Origin: a virus | IMG/VR virus record: IMGVR_UViG_3300034102_001514 | Coordinates: 1-64,000 of that record | Strand: one strand, 5' to 3' | DNA: 64,000 bases | Shown here: positions 1 to 9,126 of the stretch, piece by piece | Layout of the letters: each line of letters opens with the position of its first letter | How positions within the stretch are numbered: the first letter of the stretch is position 1 | Notes under the pieces: generated by a model | The model's input: the letters and a program-made list of their open reading frames with translations, nothing else | Told to the model about the DNA's origin: nothing | Databases searched by the model: none | Program-made: the position numbers and the translations under genes

Positions 1-247
1 ACAACATCATCCACAAAGAATATCCTGCCGATAGAGTAGAAATACCTAACTGGCGAGATTTAAGGATTACATTAAATCGGTGGTCATCAAATTCCCTCAT
101 CAAATCTTCTTGGAAATCATAAAGATTGAAAAGAATTTTACCTCGGTGGGGGTGTTGGATATAGCAATATTTCTTAAAGAAATACACTGGGTCTTTAGCA
201 CATTTAATATACTCTTCCCTAATAAGTTCCTTTAAACTTTTTGCCAT
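1..247 (-). CDS. Terminase large subunit, N-terminal fragment (cut by window edge)
   Basis: Only the first 82 codons are inside the window; the gene runs off the left edge. The translation starts MAKSLKELIREEY and contains YFFKKYCYIQHPHRGK followed by LKSRQLGIST. This matches the start of T4 gp17-like terminases, where the [CS]RQLGx[ST]T stretch is the ATPase Walker A-like loop. In this family the protein is the ATP-driven DNA packaging motor that docks on the portal and cuts concatemers. The ATG at 247 sits just after a TATAAATA sequence, the form of a T4 late promoter. The nuclease half cannot be seen here. Confidence 0.85.
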   Translation of the reverse strand, partial: MAKSLKELIREEYIKCAKDPVYFFKKYCYIQHPHRGKILFNLYDFQEDLMREFDDHRFNVILKSRQLGISTLSAGYSLWMML

Positions 248-254
248 ATATTTT

Positions 255-262
255 TATTTATA
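255..262 (-). promoter_or_regulatory. Possible late promoter (TATAAATA) for terminase
   Basis: On the minus strand the bases read TATAAATA, identical to the T4 late promoter core, and end 7 bases before the terminase start codon. A gp55-like late sigma factor is encoded at 29237-29953, so a late promoter class is expected. The DNA is AT-rich and the box overlaps the stop of the neighbouring gene, so a chance match is possible. Confidence 0.3.
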
Positions 263-665
263 GAGCAAGCAATAATGTAACTGTAGCCGCTCCGCCAGCA
301 AATCCAATTAAAAGACCTTGCCACATTTTAGAAGATTTTTCTCTTTTTAAAACTTTAATTTGGTCTTCTTTTAGAGAAATTACTTTGTTTTTTTCTACAA
401 TAACCAAATCTTTTGAAGTGATAATTTTATTTAAGTTTTCAACTTCAACTTTATATAAATCAATAGACTTTGAGTATAAAACAACTTTTCCTTGTGTTAG
501 TCGTAATTCTTCAACACACAAGTCACGCTCTGCTTTTACTTTTAATGCTTTTTCAAGAGTGGCTCTTGGAACTGCAATTAAGTTAGGTTCAGTTGAAAGC
601 GTCTGTGAAAGCGTCGGCAATGTCGTTATCAGACATAGCGTCAAGCTTAGCAACATCTTTTTCAT
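258..665 (-). CDS. Predicted exported coiled-coil protein with C-terminal membrane segment
   Basis: 135 residues. The first 20 residues (MKKMLLSLTLCLITTLPTLS) form a signal peptide, residues about 35-110 are charged and heptad-like, and the last 20 are a hydrophobic, glycine-rich membrane helix. The start overlaps the end of the upstream gene by 77 bases in another frame. Overlapping genes for two small membrane-linked coiled-coil proteins next to the terminase resemble phage spanin pairs, which fuse inner and outer membranes at lysis. There is no clear lipobox, so this is not a textbook outer spanin. The lysis role is inference. Confidence 0.6.
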   Translation of the reverse strand: MKKMLLSLTLCLITTLPTLSQTLSTEPNLIAVPRATLEKALKVKAERDLCVEELRLTQGKVVLYSKSIDLYKVEVENLNKIITSKDLVIVEKNKVISLKEDQIKVLKREKSSKMWQGLLIGFAGGAATVTLLLAL

Positions 666-933
666 ATTGTTTCCTTAACTTATTAATTTGAGTATCTTTT
701 TTATCAATCTGAACATCAATTCTCTTTAATTCTTTTTCAATATCTTTATTGATTTTTAAAAGAGAGTCCGATTGACTTTCCAACTTTTCAATCTGCGTGT
801 TGTATTCTTGTTCACGCTCTCTCAACATTCTTTCGTAATCTTTTTTGTAACGATTGCCAGCAAAAAAGAATTGATATGCTAGTAATGCTAATAAAGCAAG
901 AATTACAATTTGTTGAGTATTGAATCGTTTCAT
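589..933 (-). CDS. Membrane-anchored coiled-coil protein, possible inner spanin-like
   Basis: 114 residues. One N-terminal membrane helix (residues about 9-26) is followed by a long basic and acidic coiled coil to about residue 100. This topology fits an Rz-like inner spanin: anchored in the cytoplasmic membrane with a periplasmic rod. It overlaps the next gene by 77 bases and lies one base from the upstream gene, so the three are co-transcribed. I do not recognise a named family; spanin is the best reading from topology and context only. Confidence 0.6.
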   Translation of the reverse strand: MKRFNTQQIVILALLALLAYQFFFAGNRYKKDYERMLREREQEYNTQIEKLESQSDSLLKINKDIEKELKRIDVQIDKKDTQINKLRKQYEKDVAKLDAMSDNDIADAFTDAFN

Positions 934-1188
934 TTATTTTTTAGCAGCAGCTTTAGGAGCAGCTTTTTTCTTTGGGTAGTATCTTTTCTTTTTAGGAGCA
1001 GCTTTTTCTACCACATTAGCCACATCAGAAGCTTCTTTTATTACTTTTTTAACAGCAACTTTTGCTTCTGCAACAGCAACCTTTACTTCGGCTACTTCTT
1101 TTTTAATTTCAACAGCAGTTTTTTTGATTTTTTCATCAATTGTTGTTTTACCAAGCAACCAATTCCAAGCTTTCTTTAATGTTTCCAT
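934..1188 (-). CDS. Small lysine/alanine-rich protein with basic tail
   Basis: 84 residues from ATG at 1188; a longer frame to 1200 would need TTG. The N-terminus (METLKKAWNWLLGK) looks amphipathic, the centre is a K/V/E/A-rich helix, and the C-terminus is a histone-H1-like run of K, A and P with PKKK repeats. Such tails bind nucleic acid or membranes. It is packed directly upstream of the coiled-coil pair, with a one-base gap. Function unknown; a DNA-associated or head-related role is a guess. Confidence 0.6.
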   Translation of the reverse strand: METLKKAWNWLLGKTTIDEKIKKTAVEIKKEVAEVKVAVAEAKVAVKKVIKEASDVANVVEKAAPKKKRYYPKKKAAPKAAAKK

Positions 1189-1244
1189 AGTTTTTTCCAA
1201 ATTTTAATTAAACTAATAATAAGTATGTAATTCAATGTTAATAA

Positions 1245-3791
1245 TTACCACTTACGACAAGACCAATAACGAGCTTTCCATCTTGGTCCTGGAGTATCAC
1301 AATTGTGTCTAGCTCTAAATGATTTTCTTGCTTCAGGATTGTCTTTACGAATTCGCATCGTTCCACCTTTAGCATCACCACCTTGTCCAAAGTTTACCTT
1401 AACAACATTACCTTTGTCATTTTTAACATACACTTTGAACTTCTTAACATCACCTTGCATAATCTTACCAAGTTTTACTTTTCTACCTTGATATTCTGCC
1501 TCGTTGATGTCACTTTTGTATTCAGCCATAAACTGAACAAACTCTTTTAGGTCTTGATAGTTTTCTACATCATACTCATCAAGTATTTCTTCCTCTTCTT
1601 CTTTTAAAAAAGGTTTTGCTGCAAGATTAGAATATACCTTACCCAATTCAGGAGTAAATCCATATTTTTCTTCCATGAAAGTTTTTACATTATGATATTC
1701 TTCTTTGATAATTTTCTTCAAAGAATCTTTGGTCAATTTTGATTCAGCAAGAGTTTCTTCTTTTTCTTCTTCTTCAAGTTTGTGAACCGGATATTTCTTT
1801 CCGTTGAATTCAAATTCAGTTAAACCTTCTTTTCTTGCGTTAAACAAAGCGCCTGTAAATGCATTACCTTCGTTTACATTATCTTGAGCCAATAACTTAA
1901 TTTTATCAACCACGGTTTTAACTTTTTTACCATTCGCCAACTTTAAGGTTACACTTCTACCAAATCTATCAACAACAGTAGCAGCACTATTCGCTGATGG
2001 GAAGAATACAATATCACCAATTTCAACCGATGATTCATTTACAATGGATTCGGTTGTGCTTCTATTATCATAAACACCCTTTAACCATTTGATAGTATCT
2101 TTATCTTTTGGAAAATCTTTGTATTCTTTATAAAATTCTTTGACAAAATCTTTAAAGTCGTTTGCTTCTTGAGCGATAATATCAATATTACTCATTGATG
2201 ATTCGTTTACTGATTTACCTTTTTTGAATTTTTTAATAAATGCTTGACGTAGTTTAGGAACGGAACCAACAGTACCTCTTTCTCCACTTATATAATGTTT
2301 AACATTATACCCATCAATATTATTTCTATTAGCCTTCACATAATCTGATAGTTTTTCACCATCCAATCCGTTATCATCAATAAAATTTTGAGTAGCATCT
2401 TGACCTGATTGTAGGATTCCGTGAATGTAAGCTGCATCCCTTGAAACACCCTCATTTACTGATAGTGTTAATTCATTTGGTGCGTGTTTCATTACTTCAC
2501 CATTTGCTAATTCTATGTTGTAGTATTTTTCATCATCAGCACCATCTTCTTTATCTAATGACTTAACAACACCAACACCACCATGAGACATTTTTACTTT
2601 GTCACCAACTTGAAAATGTGATTCGTTTACAACGGATTCTTCAATACCTTTTTTAGAGCGAAGTTTGTATTTTTTGTAGAGGTGGTCCATTGACTTAATG
2701 TTTTGCTTTAACTGCCACTCATGTTCGCTATTTACTATCTTTAAACGAGCCATCAATTCTACATCACTATCAGATGCAACTTCAGCAAATTTAGGACCAA
2801 TTACGAATGCTTGTTTTTTTCTATAAACATCAACATCAATACTTGCTTCATTTACTGATTCAATGATAGTATTCGCATGCGGCCCTTCTCCATTTAAACC
2901 TATGTTAGCACCATATTCGTTATTCCACAATTTTCTGAATCTCTCCTCTAACTTTTTAACACCCATTTGACTTGGTCGTTTTACCAATTCAGTTACAACA
3001 GCTAATAATTCTTTTAAACCCTTTTTAAATACATCAATTCTTTGTTGATTGGATAAATCACCAAGACGTTGTAAATCTCTTTTTAAAATATATGCCGGTT
3101 GTGGATTTGGCTTGTAGTTGTGTGCAAGTGTGGCTTTAATTGCGTTAATTAAAACCGGCCCCATTGTATCAACTACTTCTTTAGCATCTTTTTTTTCATC
3201 CATAACCATTTTGACAATACCAACGCTATTGTTATAGATAGCTTCTACATATCGTACACCAGCACCATCTTTTGATTTTCTACCTTCGTTTACTGATTCT
3301 TTTTTTGATAAAAGATTTTTTGCAAGAAGAGAAAGAAACTTAATATCTACCGCTGCAATTTGTTGTAGTTCTTGTTTTGATAATTTATTTAACATATCAA
3401 CCAACCTCTTATATGCGGGCTCTGATGGATTAATTCTATCAATATCTTTAAATGCATATTGTAAAATACCAAGATGTGTTTTATCAAATTTTTCGTTCAT
3501 TTTTTCTTCTGGGCTTTTACCAAATGTTTTGTGGACTAATTTGTCAAGTTGTGTATGAAATTCAGTTTCTTGAGCATCAGTAGCTTCACTTGCACATTTT
3601 TTCCAACTACCACCAGCATCGCCATATTGTTTTGAAGCCCAACCATTAGCATATGCGGATGGATATACATCAAACTTTTTCTTCGCCTGTGATTTGTAAT
3701 AAGACCACTTTGATGGGTCAGTCGGGCAGTTTTTTTCTTCTAGCCGTTCAACTGCTTCACCTAAACGAATGTAATACTCTTTATTTTTCAT
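1245..3791 (-). CDS. Multidomain virion-type protein with repeated xVNE motifs (candidate polyprotein)
   Basis: 848 residues from ATG at 3791 (the frame extends to a GTG at 3803). The N-terminus has the YKSQAKKKFDVYPSAYANGW type domain seen in marine phage structural proteins. The C-terminus ends in the cysteine- and tryptophan-rich RARHNC..PGPRWKARYWSC type domain. Between them V-N-E or I-N-E recurs about eight times, near residues 167, 314, 387, 447, 530, 586, 640 and 760, nearly always followed by G, S or A. These motifs fall between compact segments, including two SH3/KOW-like ones. V-N-E resembles the T4 prohead protease site (L/I-x-E). I infer a precursor cut into several small proteins. 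The protease itself is not evident in the window. Confidence 0.8.
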   Translation of the reverse strand: MKNKEYYIRLGEAVERLEEKNCPTDPSKWSYYKSQAKKKFDVYPSAYANGWASKQYGDAGGSWKKCASEATDAQETEFHTQLDKLVHKTFGKSPEEKMNEKFDKTHLGILQYAFKDIDRINPSEPAYKRLVDMLNKLSKQELQQIAAVDIKFLSLLAKNLLSKKESVNEGRKSKDGAGVRYVEAIYNNSVGIVKMVMDEKKDAKEVVDTMGPVLINAIKATLAHNYKPNPQPAYILKRDLQRLGDLSNQQRIDVFKKGLKELLAVVTELVKRPSQMGVKKLEERFRKLWNNEYGANIGLNGEGPHANTIIESVNEASIDVDVYRKKQAFVIGPKFAEVASDSDVELMARLKIVNSEHEWQLKQNIKSMDHLYKKYKLRSKKGIEESVVNESHFQVGDKVKMSHGGVGVVKSLDKEDGADDEKYYNIELANGEVMKHAPNELTLSVNEGVSRDAAYIHGILQSGQDATQNFIDDNGLDGEKLSDYVKANRNNIDGYNVKHYISGERGTVGSVPKLRQAFIKKFKKGKSVNESSMSNIDIIAQEANDFKDFVKEFYKEYKDFPKDKDTIKWLKGVYDNRSTTESIVNESSVEIGDIVFFPSANSAATVVDRFGRSVTLKLANGKKVKTVVDKIKLLAQDNVNEGNAFTGALFNARKEGLTEFEFNGKKYPVHKLEEEEKEETLAESKLTKDSLKKIIKEEYHNVKTFMEEKYGFTPELGKVYSNLAAKPFLKEEEEEILDEYDVENYQDLKEFVQFMAEYKSDINEAEYQGRKVKLGKIMQGDVKKFKVYVKNDKGNVVKVNFGQGGDAKGGTMRIRKDNPEARKSFRARHNCDTPGPRWKARYWSCRKW

Positions 3792-3820
3792 ATAATACCT
3801 CACAAAATAAATAGGTATGG

Positions 3821-4408
3821 TTAATCGTTTCCGTTTTCCAACTTGGCGATAAACTCCGTTTTAAACTTTTCAAATTCAGCATCAATTTTAGCTTCAAGTT
3901 CTTCAGGTGATATTCCACCTTCCCACTCTTCAACACGACCATCTTCAAGGATGTATTGAGCTTTCAATCCCGTCTTTAAGATTTCTTTTTCTATTTCGGC
4001 TTGTTTTAACCAAGCTTTAGCATTTTCTAAAATCTTACTTCTTTCGTATTCTTTAAACTTACCTTCAATCTTTAATTGATGTTCCATATCAATTACACAA
4101 TCCAAACACATTCCGTGATACACCATCATCTTTTTATCAGCTTGAGATGGATTAGCGCAAGTGCAAACTTCTTTACGACAATTTGAAAATTGTGAAACTT
4201 CTTTACGGACCTCTGAAAGTTTACCAAGTTTAACCTTGTATCCTTTTTTTTGTTCCCATTGATTACCAAACTCATCGGTCCATTGTTCTCCAACTTCTCT
4301 TCTTACATAATCTTTGGTTTCAAATCCAATTGTAGTTTTTGTTTGAGTTCTATGTGTTCCGGCAATCATTTCTTTGATTGCCTTTATGTTTTGTAATTTT
4401 TTAGTCAT
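3821..4408 (-). CDS. Conserved phage protein with cysteine cluster, unknown function
   Basis: 195 residues. A central run, NCRKEVCTC followed about 20 residues later by CLDC, could bind zinc. The C-terminal third is helical and ends in an acidic region. The N-terminus (KLQNIKAIKEMIAGTHRTQT) is of a type I associate with marine T4-like phages. It lies between the xVNE protein and the adenylyltransferase-ligase-like protein with short gaps, so it probably belongs to the same late transcription unit. No function assigned. Confidence 0.7.
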   Translation of the reverse strand: MTKKLQNIKAIKEMIAGTHRTQTKTTIGFETKDYVRREVGEQWTDEFGNQWEQKKGYKVKLGKLSEVRKEVSQFSNCRKEVCTCANPSQADKKMMVYHGMCLDCVIDMEHQLKIEGKFKEYERSKILENAKAWLKQAEIEKEILKTGLKAQYILEDGRVEEWEGGISPEELEAKIDAEFEKFKTEFIAKLENGND

Positions 4409-4425
4409 AACTTTATTTTAATTTA

Positions 4426-6717
4426 TCAATCTCCGTAGAACAATCCTAAAATTTGATTCAGAGGTGCAAATGTGCCTGTAAGTTTATAAGTATTACCTTT
4501 ATACACAAATACAATACCCTCATTGGGAACAATTTTGTCTTTACCACCAATAGCAGCAAGTCGTTCTAATTCTAATTTTAGTTTTGCAATTTTCTTTGGG
4601 TCGCCCGCCTTTTGAACATCCTTGACTGTTTGGTCAAGTCGGTCTTTCATACTTCTAACAGCCGTATCCGGATTTGCAGTTAGAACTGAACTCATAAATG
4701 AAAGAACCTCAGCACCCACTCCCAAGAAAATATCCTCAAATGGTCTAATATTGTCTTTTTGAATTTTAGCGTGGTCGTTCTTGTCTATACCTTGAGCCCA
4801 AGACAATACCTTTGGGTCTTCTATACTTTTACCATCTAAACGAAATCCTTTATCATAAAACGCCCATCGTTTTACAAGACCCATTTTAGTTTTATTATCA
4901 AGTGTTGATGGTGATTTTGTATCTACAAAGTTTTCCCACCACTTTTGGTGATATTCTGCAACACCATCAGTATCTTTCAAGTTAAATTCTTTTTGAAGTT
5001 TACTCAACTGACCATCAAACTTTGATTTTAAAGAAGTAAGTTTTTGTGACTTTGGTAATTGAGTCACCGGCGGTCCTTGAATAGTATATTGTGATTGAAT
5101 AGTTTGATTGATTTGTTTAATCATTCCAGCAAGAATTTTTGCATCACTTTGGTCAGCGCCAATGGCTATACCAGCTTCATTGTATTCAGTTGTATTGTGG
5201 AATATCAATAGGGCCTGACCATAGGGAATTACATTTACCGATGTTGGCCAGATTACTTCAAGGTTCATAAACTTTGCACCTTGTTTAAAGATTTTGTCTC
5301 TCTGTGCTTTTGATAAACCTTTGATTGCTGATGTAAGGTCTTTCATTGCAAAGTTGTATGCGTCAGTTAATCCACCTCTACCACCAAACTTGGAAGCGAC
5401 TCCACTAATGTCTAATGCTTTTTCACCACGATTAGCAAGATGTCCTTTATTTCGTGCTGCAATCAAACCCATATCATCTCTCCAAGAAATCGCAAGGGCT
5501 TGACCATCAGTTTTTTCTCTTGCAAGTTCTAATTCACCTGTTAGGGCTCCGTTGATAATTTGTTTTAAATCACCAAAAGTTAAATTCATTTCAGTATCAA
5601 ATGGGTGAGCCATATGTCCATACGCACCGCCTTCAACCAATAAACTCTTATCTAAAAATTGTAAAAATCTGCTACCTATTTTTTCTGATATTAAGGTTTC
5701 ATTTATTTTTTTACCTATGGTATATTCAATAATTTCTTGACCAAGGTTTATAGCTATTTCCGTTTGCAGGTCTTGAACATCTACTTGTTTCCTACCTTGT
5801 TTTGCACTTGTAAAGTCATTACTAACAGGTGGAATTTCCAAGTCCGTATTATTACGAATATTTCTTCTTGATGAGTATTGATAGTAATCAGATGACCCTT
5901 TTGAACCAGGAGCAATAATTACATCAGCCTTTGGGAAATGCATTTGAGTCCAACCACCATTTACAAACCAAACATCATCTTTTTGACCTGGGTTTTTCAT
6001 TCCAAGTTTACGAATTTTTCCTGGCAATACAAACATGGTGTCTGGCTCACCAGCGTCAGCTCCATAAAGAGAACCTTCTAAAAGTGATTTAATATCAAAT
6101 GATTCAAAAAATTGTTCCATAATAGATTCAACTTTCATTAATCTTGTTGAAATCAAATTATAAATCTTTGGGTCAAACTTTGGATATGCTTTTTTAAATC
6201 CAGCTTTTCTTTGAGAATCATCTCCGGCTGATAACCAATTACGAACGTCAGTTCCACTAATTGCATTGGGTTGTGCGGGTGCTACATAAACATACCCACT
6301 ATCAAGGTATCCACTTTCAGGTCTACCATCATATTTTTTAAAGTATTTACCACCCAATCTTGCTTCATCTTTTTCACCAACTACCGTGATAAACGCTGTG
6401 GTTTTGGAATCAAACTTATCGAGAACTTCTTTTGGTTGGTATGGATTTTTAACTTGAACAATTTGTGATGATGGGATGTTAAACATCTTCATCATTACTT
6501 CTCGTTTTTCTTTAAAGTTAAATGGACTTTTTGGACCACCTTGTTGATTTGATGTTCCGATAAACACATTTTGTTTACCAAACTTTTTTACCAAATGTTC
6601 GTAGGTAGCGTAGTGTCCTTTGTGGAATGGTTGGAACCTTCCAGCATAAACTACCACTTGTTGCTTTACTTCTTCAACAAGAATTCCTTTAATCCACTCT
6701 TTAATTAAATTTCCCAT
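4426..6717 (-). CDS. Nucleotidyltransferase (NMNAT/cytidylyltransferase fold) fused to a KxDG ligase-like domain
   Basis: 763 residues. Residues 26-35 (GRFQPFHKGH) and the later ISGTDVRNWL are the two signature motifs of the NMNAT/cytidylyltransferase superfamily, which moves a nucleotidyl group. After a linker, AYGHMAHPFD begins a second domain. It carries EKTDGQ near residue 402, a K-x-D-G motif like the nucleotidyl-lysine site of DNA and RNA ligases, then ISWRDDMGLIAARNKGHL. Just before this domain stands SLLVEGG, and SLLEGS occurs earlier; L-V-E|G fits the T4 prohead protease consensus. The enzyme may be packaged and matured by cleavage (inference). Actual activity and substrate are unknown. 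Confidence 0.75.
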   Translation of the reverse strand: MGNLIKEWIKGILVEEVKQQVVVYAGRFQPFHKGHYATYEHLVKKFGKQNVFIGTSNQQGGPKSPFNFKEKREVMMKMFNIPSSQIVQVKNPYQPKEVLDKFDSKTTAFITVVGEKDEARLGGKYFKKYDGRPESGYLDSGYVYVAPAQPNAISGTDVRNWLSAGDDSQRKAGFKKAYPKFDPKIYNLISTRLMKVESIMEQFFESFDIKSLLEGSLYGADAGEPDTMFVLPGKIRKLGMKNPGQKDDVWFVNGGWTQMHFPKADVIIAPGSKGSSDYYQYSSRRNIRNNTDLEIPPVSNDFTSAKQGRKQVDVQDLQTEIAINLGQEIIEYTIGKKINETLISEKIGSRFLQFLDKSLLVEGGAYGHMAHPFDTEMNLTFGDLKQIINGALTGELELAREKTDGQALAISWRDDMGLIAARNKGHLANRGEKALDISGVASKFGGRGGLTDAYNFAMKDLTSAIKGLSKAQRDKIFKQGAKFMNLEVIWPTSVNVIPYGQALLIFHNTTEYNEAGIAIGADQSDAKILAGMIKQINQTIQSQYTIQGPPVTQLPKSQKLTSLKSKFDGQLSKLQKEFNLKDTDGVAEYHQKWWENFVDTKSPSTLDNKTKMGLVKRWAFYDKGFRLDGKSIEDPKVLSWAQGIDKNDHAKIQKDNIRPFEDIFLGVGAEVLSFMSSVLTANPDTAVRSMKDRLDQTVKDVQKAGDPKKIAKLKLELERLAAIGGKDKIVPNEGIVFVYKGNTYKLTGTFAPLNQILGLFYGD

Positions 6718-6735
6718 AATAATAAGTATCTAATT

Positions 6736-9111
6736 TTATAATCCCACAATACCTAAATCAGGAAGTGCTTCCGTAATATCACCGGCTCTTTGACCGAATT
6801 GTCTTGTTGAAACTACGCTAAGACCTTTTATTCTTGAAAAAGTTCCAGCACTTCTTGTTCCACCCGTTCCCACATTTAAAGTTTTTAAGTAAACATTTGC
6901 ACGAATTAAACGACCTTGTAAATTCGTTGGTATTTCATAATAGAATCCTTGCTCTCCCGGCTGATTTGTTCTACTTGAATAGTGGTCGTTTGTTGCAATA
7001 TTAAACAATGATTTTTCAAATACCGTATATTCAGTTGCGTTTACAAATCCATCATAAAAAAAAGTTCCATCGGTTGGGCCGGTGTATCCAAACGGACCCG
7101 AATTTACCGAACCGGTGTTTGGAATTTGTAAAGTCATTTTACAAGTTCCTTCAACATAACCACCGGTTAAACCACTTGCTTGTCTATGAGCTAACTGACT
7201 AAATGCGTATACTAACCGATTTTCACCCGGCATTAGTTGAAAATAATATTCTGCTACTTTTGTTTCAACCGAACCGGTCCACTCATATTCAGCATAATCT
7301 GATATAATTTGTCTACCATTATTTCTCGCGTCTATAATACCAAGGTTCGTATCAAACAAAGTATAAAAATCACCATCCAACAATCTTTGAATTAAAACAT
7401 TAGAACCCGTGATTTGTCCATTTGATTTAAGTGCAAGTTTTGGAACTGATATTGACGCAGAGGTATCAAATTGTGATGAACTTATTGCGGTTGGAGTTAT
7501 AACAAATCCACCGATTATAGCTTCACTATCTTTTGGATTTAAGTGAAAGAATGATGAACTGATTTCTATATTACCATTTGAACCACTAATAAATTGTGTG
7601 GTTTCGGTTCCAATAAAGAAATCATCCGTAATCACTTTAAGATTACCACCACCTGCGGTTGTAAAGAAGAAACTCGATGAACCACCAGCGGACACCATTT
7701 CCATTCCTACGCCGGGGTATTGGTCTACTCCTACTTGAAGATTACCACTACCACTCCAAATAAGGAAACCGCCCGGACCCTTACCAAGAGACGCTGAAGT
7801 CATGCCTTGATATCCAACTGATTTTAAGTATCCACTTGAATGACCTGACATCTCAATGCCGGTTCCAATAGAGTTTCCAATATGAAATGAACCCGTGATT
7901 AAGGATTGGTCGCCTGCAATGTAAACATTACCACCTGCGAATACAACATCGGATTGAATAAGTTCGGTTTCTGATTTAACACCATCTACATTTAAAAATT
8001 GTAATTTTAAAGTTTTTGGGTCATTTAGTTGTTCCGTTGGAATTGGAACTTTGAATGATACGGATGATGTAGGTTCTACTCTATTATTTGATATTAACTG
8101 AAATTCAGCTGAAGTTAATCCTTGAGATTTAAGTAAGGTATTAACCGAATGAACTCTACCTACAATAGGGTCAAGGTTAGTTAAGGTTATATTTGCAACC
8201 GCGATTTGGTTTTGAGTTTGTGTATCGGATGCGGTAGAGTAATATTCTACATTTACATTTATAATTCCATCCGAATATTCATAGGTGTGAATAGAACCAT
8301 TTGTTCTATTATCACTTTGAGTTAGTGGGTTTTGGATTCTTAAAATTTGATTACTTACAACATTTGTAATACTTGCTGTAAATGTTGTTGGTTGTGATTG
8401 ACCACCACCCAATCTTGGAAACAATGTAGTGGATAAATTACCATAAACAATACCACCAACCATTTCACTATTAAAGTTAGCACCACCATCTCTTTCAAGA
8501 GATACAGTGTCACCAAATGTTGACTTTTTATAGTAAACGGATGAACCTGTAATTTCTCTAACCAATTGATTATTTGATACTATCTTATTGGTAAATGTAT
8601 CAACACTTGAAGACAGTGCTAGTTTTGGTAAACTATCAGACTTAAATACAATTTTACCATTTGATGGTTTATTTGGTGCGAATGAAACTTTACGTCTCCA
8701 CCTTACATTTGGAATCTTTTTGAAATCAGTAGGAACTTGATTACCATCCGATGTAGTTGATAAGGTTCCAAGTAAGATTATCTCACCAATACCCTTACCA
8801 TTATTATATCGGTCAGTTCTATCACCATACACCCAAATAGAGATTAACCTTGAATTATCATTTTCTCTATGATTTGGAATCTCCCAATATACAGGCGTTC
8901 CATTTGGGTCTAATACTTCAATAAAAATTTGAGTATTGGGCTCAAATATGTTTGGGTTTGTTTTAATACGAAGTAGGTTTTTACCCTCGCCCAAGTATTC
9001 TGGAAACTCTACAATAGAAAAATACTCATCAGATGTTGCTGATGAATCTTCTACTAAAACTCTATATTTAGATAGATTTTGTTTTGATTTTATTTTGAGC
9101 GGTAAACCCAT
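6736..9111 (-). CDS. Virion structural protein (tail or baseplate appendage)
   Basis: 791 residues, rich in S, T, G and N with beta-strand patterning throughout. The N-terminal 170 residues form a compact domain ending near PNVRWRRKV. The middle has short repeats of the GSGNLQVG and GSNGNIEISSS type common in fibres and tail appendages. The C-terminus (TEYTVFEKSLFNIAT and following) looks like another beta domain. It sits in the late block beside other structural genes. Position and composition indicate a particle protein; the exact part is not clear. Confidence 0.65.
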   Translation of the reverse strand: MGLPLKIKSKQNLSKYRVLVEDSSATSDEYFSIVEFPEYLGEGKNLLRIKTNPNIFEPNTQIFIEVLDPNGTPVYWEIPNHRENDNSRLISIWVYGDRTDRYNNGKGIGEIILLGTLSTTSDGNQVPTDFKKIPNVRWRRKVSFAPNKPSNGKIVFKSDSLPKLALSSSVDTFTNKIVSNNQLVREITGSSVYYKKSTFGDTVSLERDGGANFNSEMVGGIVYGNLSTTLFPRLGGGQSQPTTFTASITNVVSNQILRIQNPLTQSDNRTNGSIHTYEYSDGIINVNVEYYSTASDTQTQNQIAVANITLTNLDPIVGRVHSVNTLLKSQGLTSAEFQLISNNRVEPTSSVSFKVPIPTEQLNDPKTLKLQFLNVDGVKSETELIQSDVVFAGGNVYIAGDQSLITGSFHIGNSIGTGIEMSGHSSGYLKSVGYQGMTSASLGKGPGGFLIWSGSGNLQVGVDQYPGVGMEMVSAGGSSSFFFTTAGGGNLKVITDDFFIGTETTQFISGSNGNIEISSSFFHLNPKDSEAIIGGFVITPTAISSSQFDTSASISVPKLALKSNGQITGSNVLIQRLLDGDFYTLFDTNLGIIDARNNGRQIISDYAEYEWTGSVETKVAEYYFQLMPGENRLVYAFSQLAHRQASGLTGGYVEGTCKMTLQIPNTGSVNSGPFGYTGPTDGTFFYDGFVNATEYTVFEKSLFNIATNDHYSSRTNQPGEQGFYYEIPTNLQGRLIRANVYLKTLNVGTGGTRSAGTFSRIKGLSVVSTRQFGQRAGDITEALPDLGIVGL

Positions 9112-9126
9112 TAACTACTCCATTTC

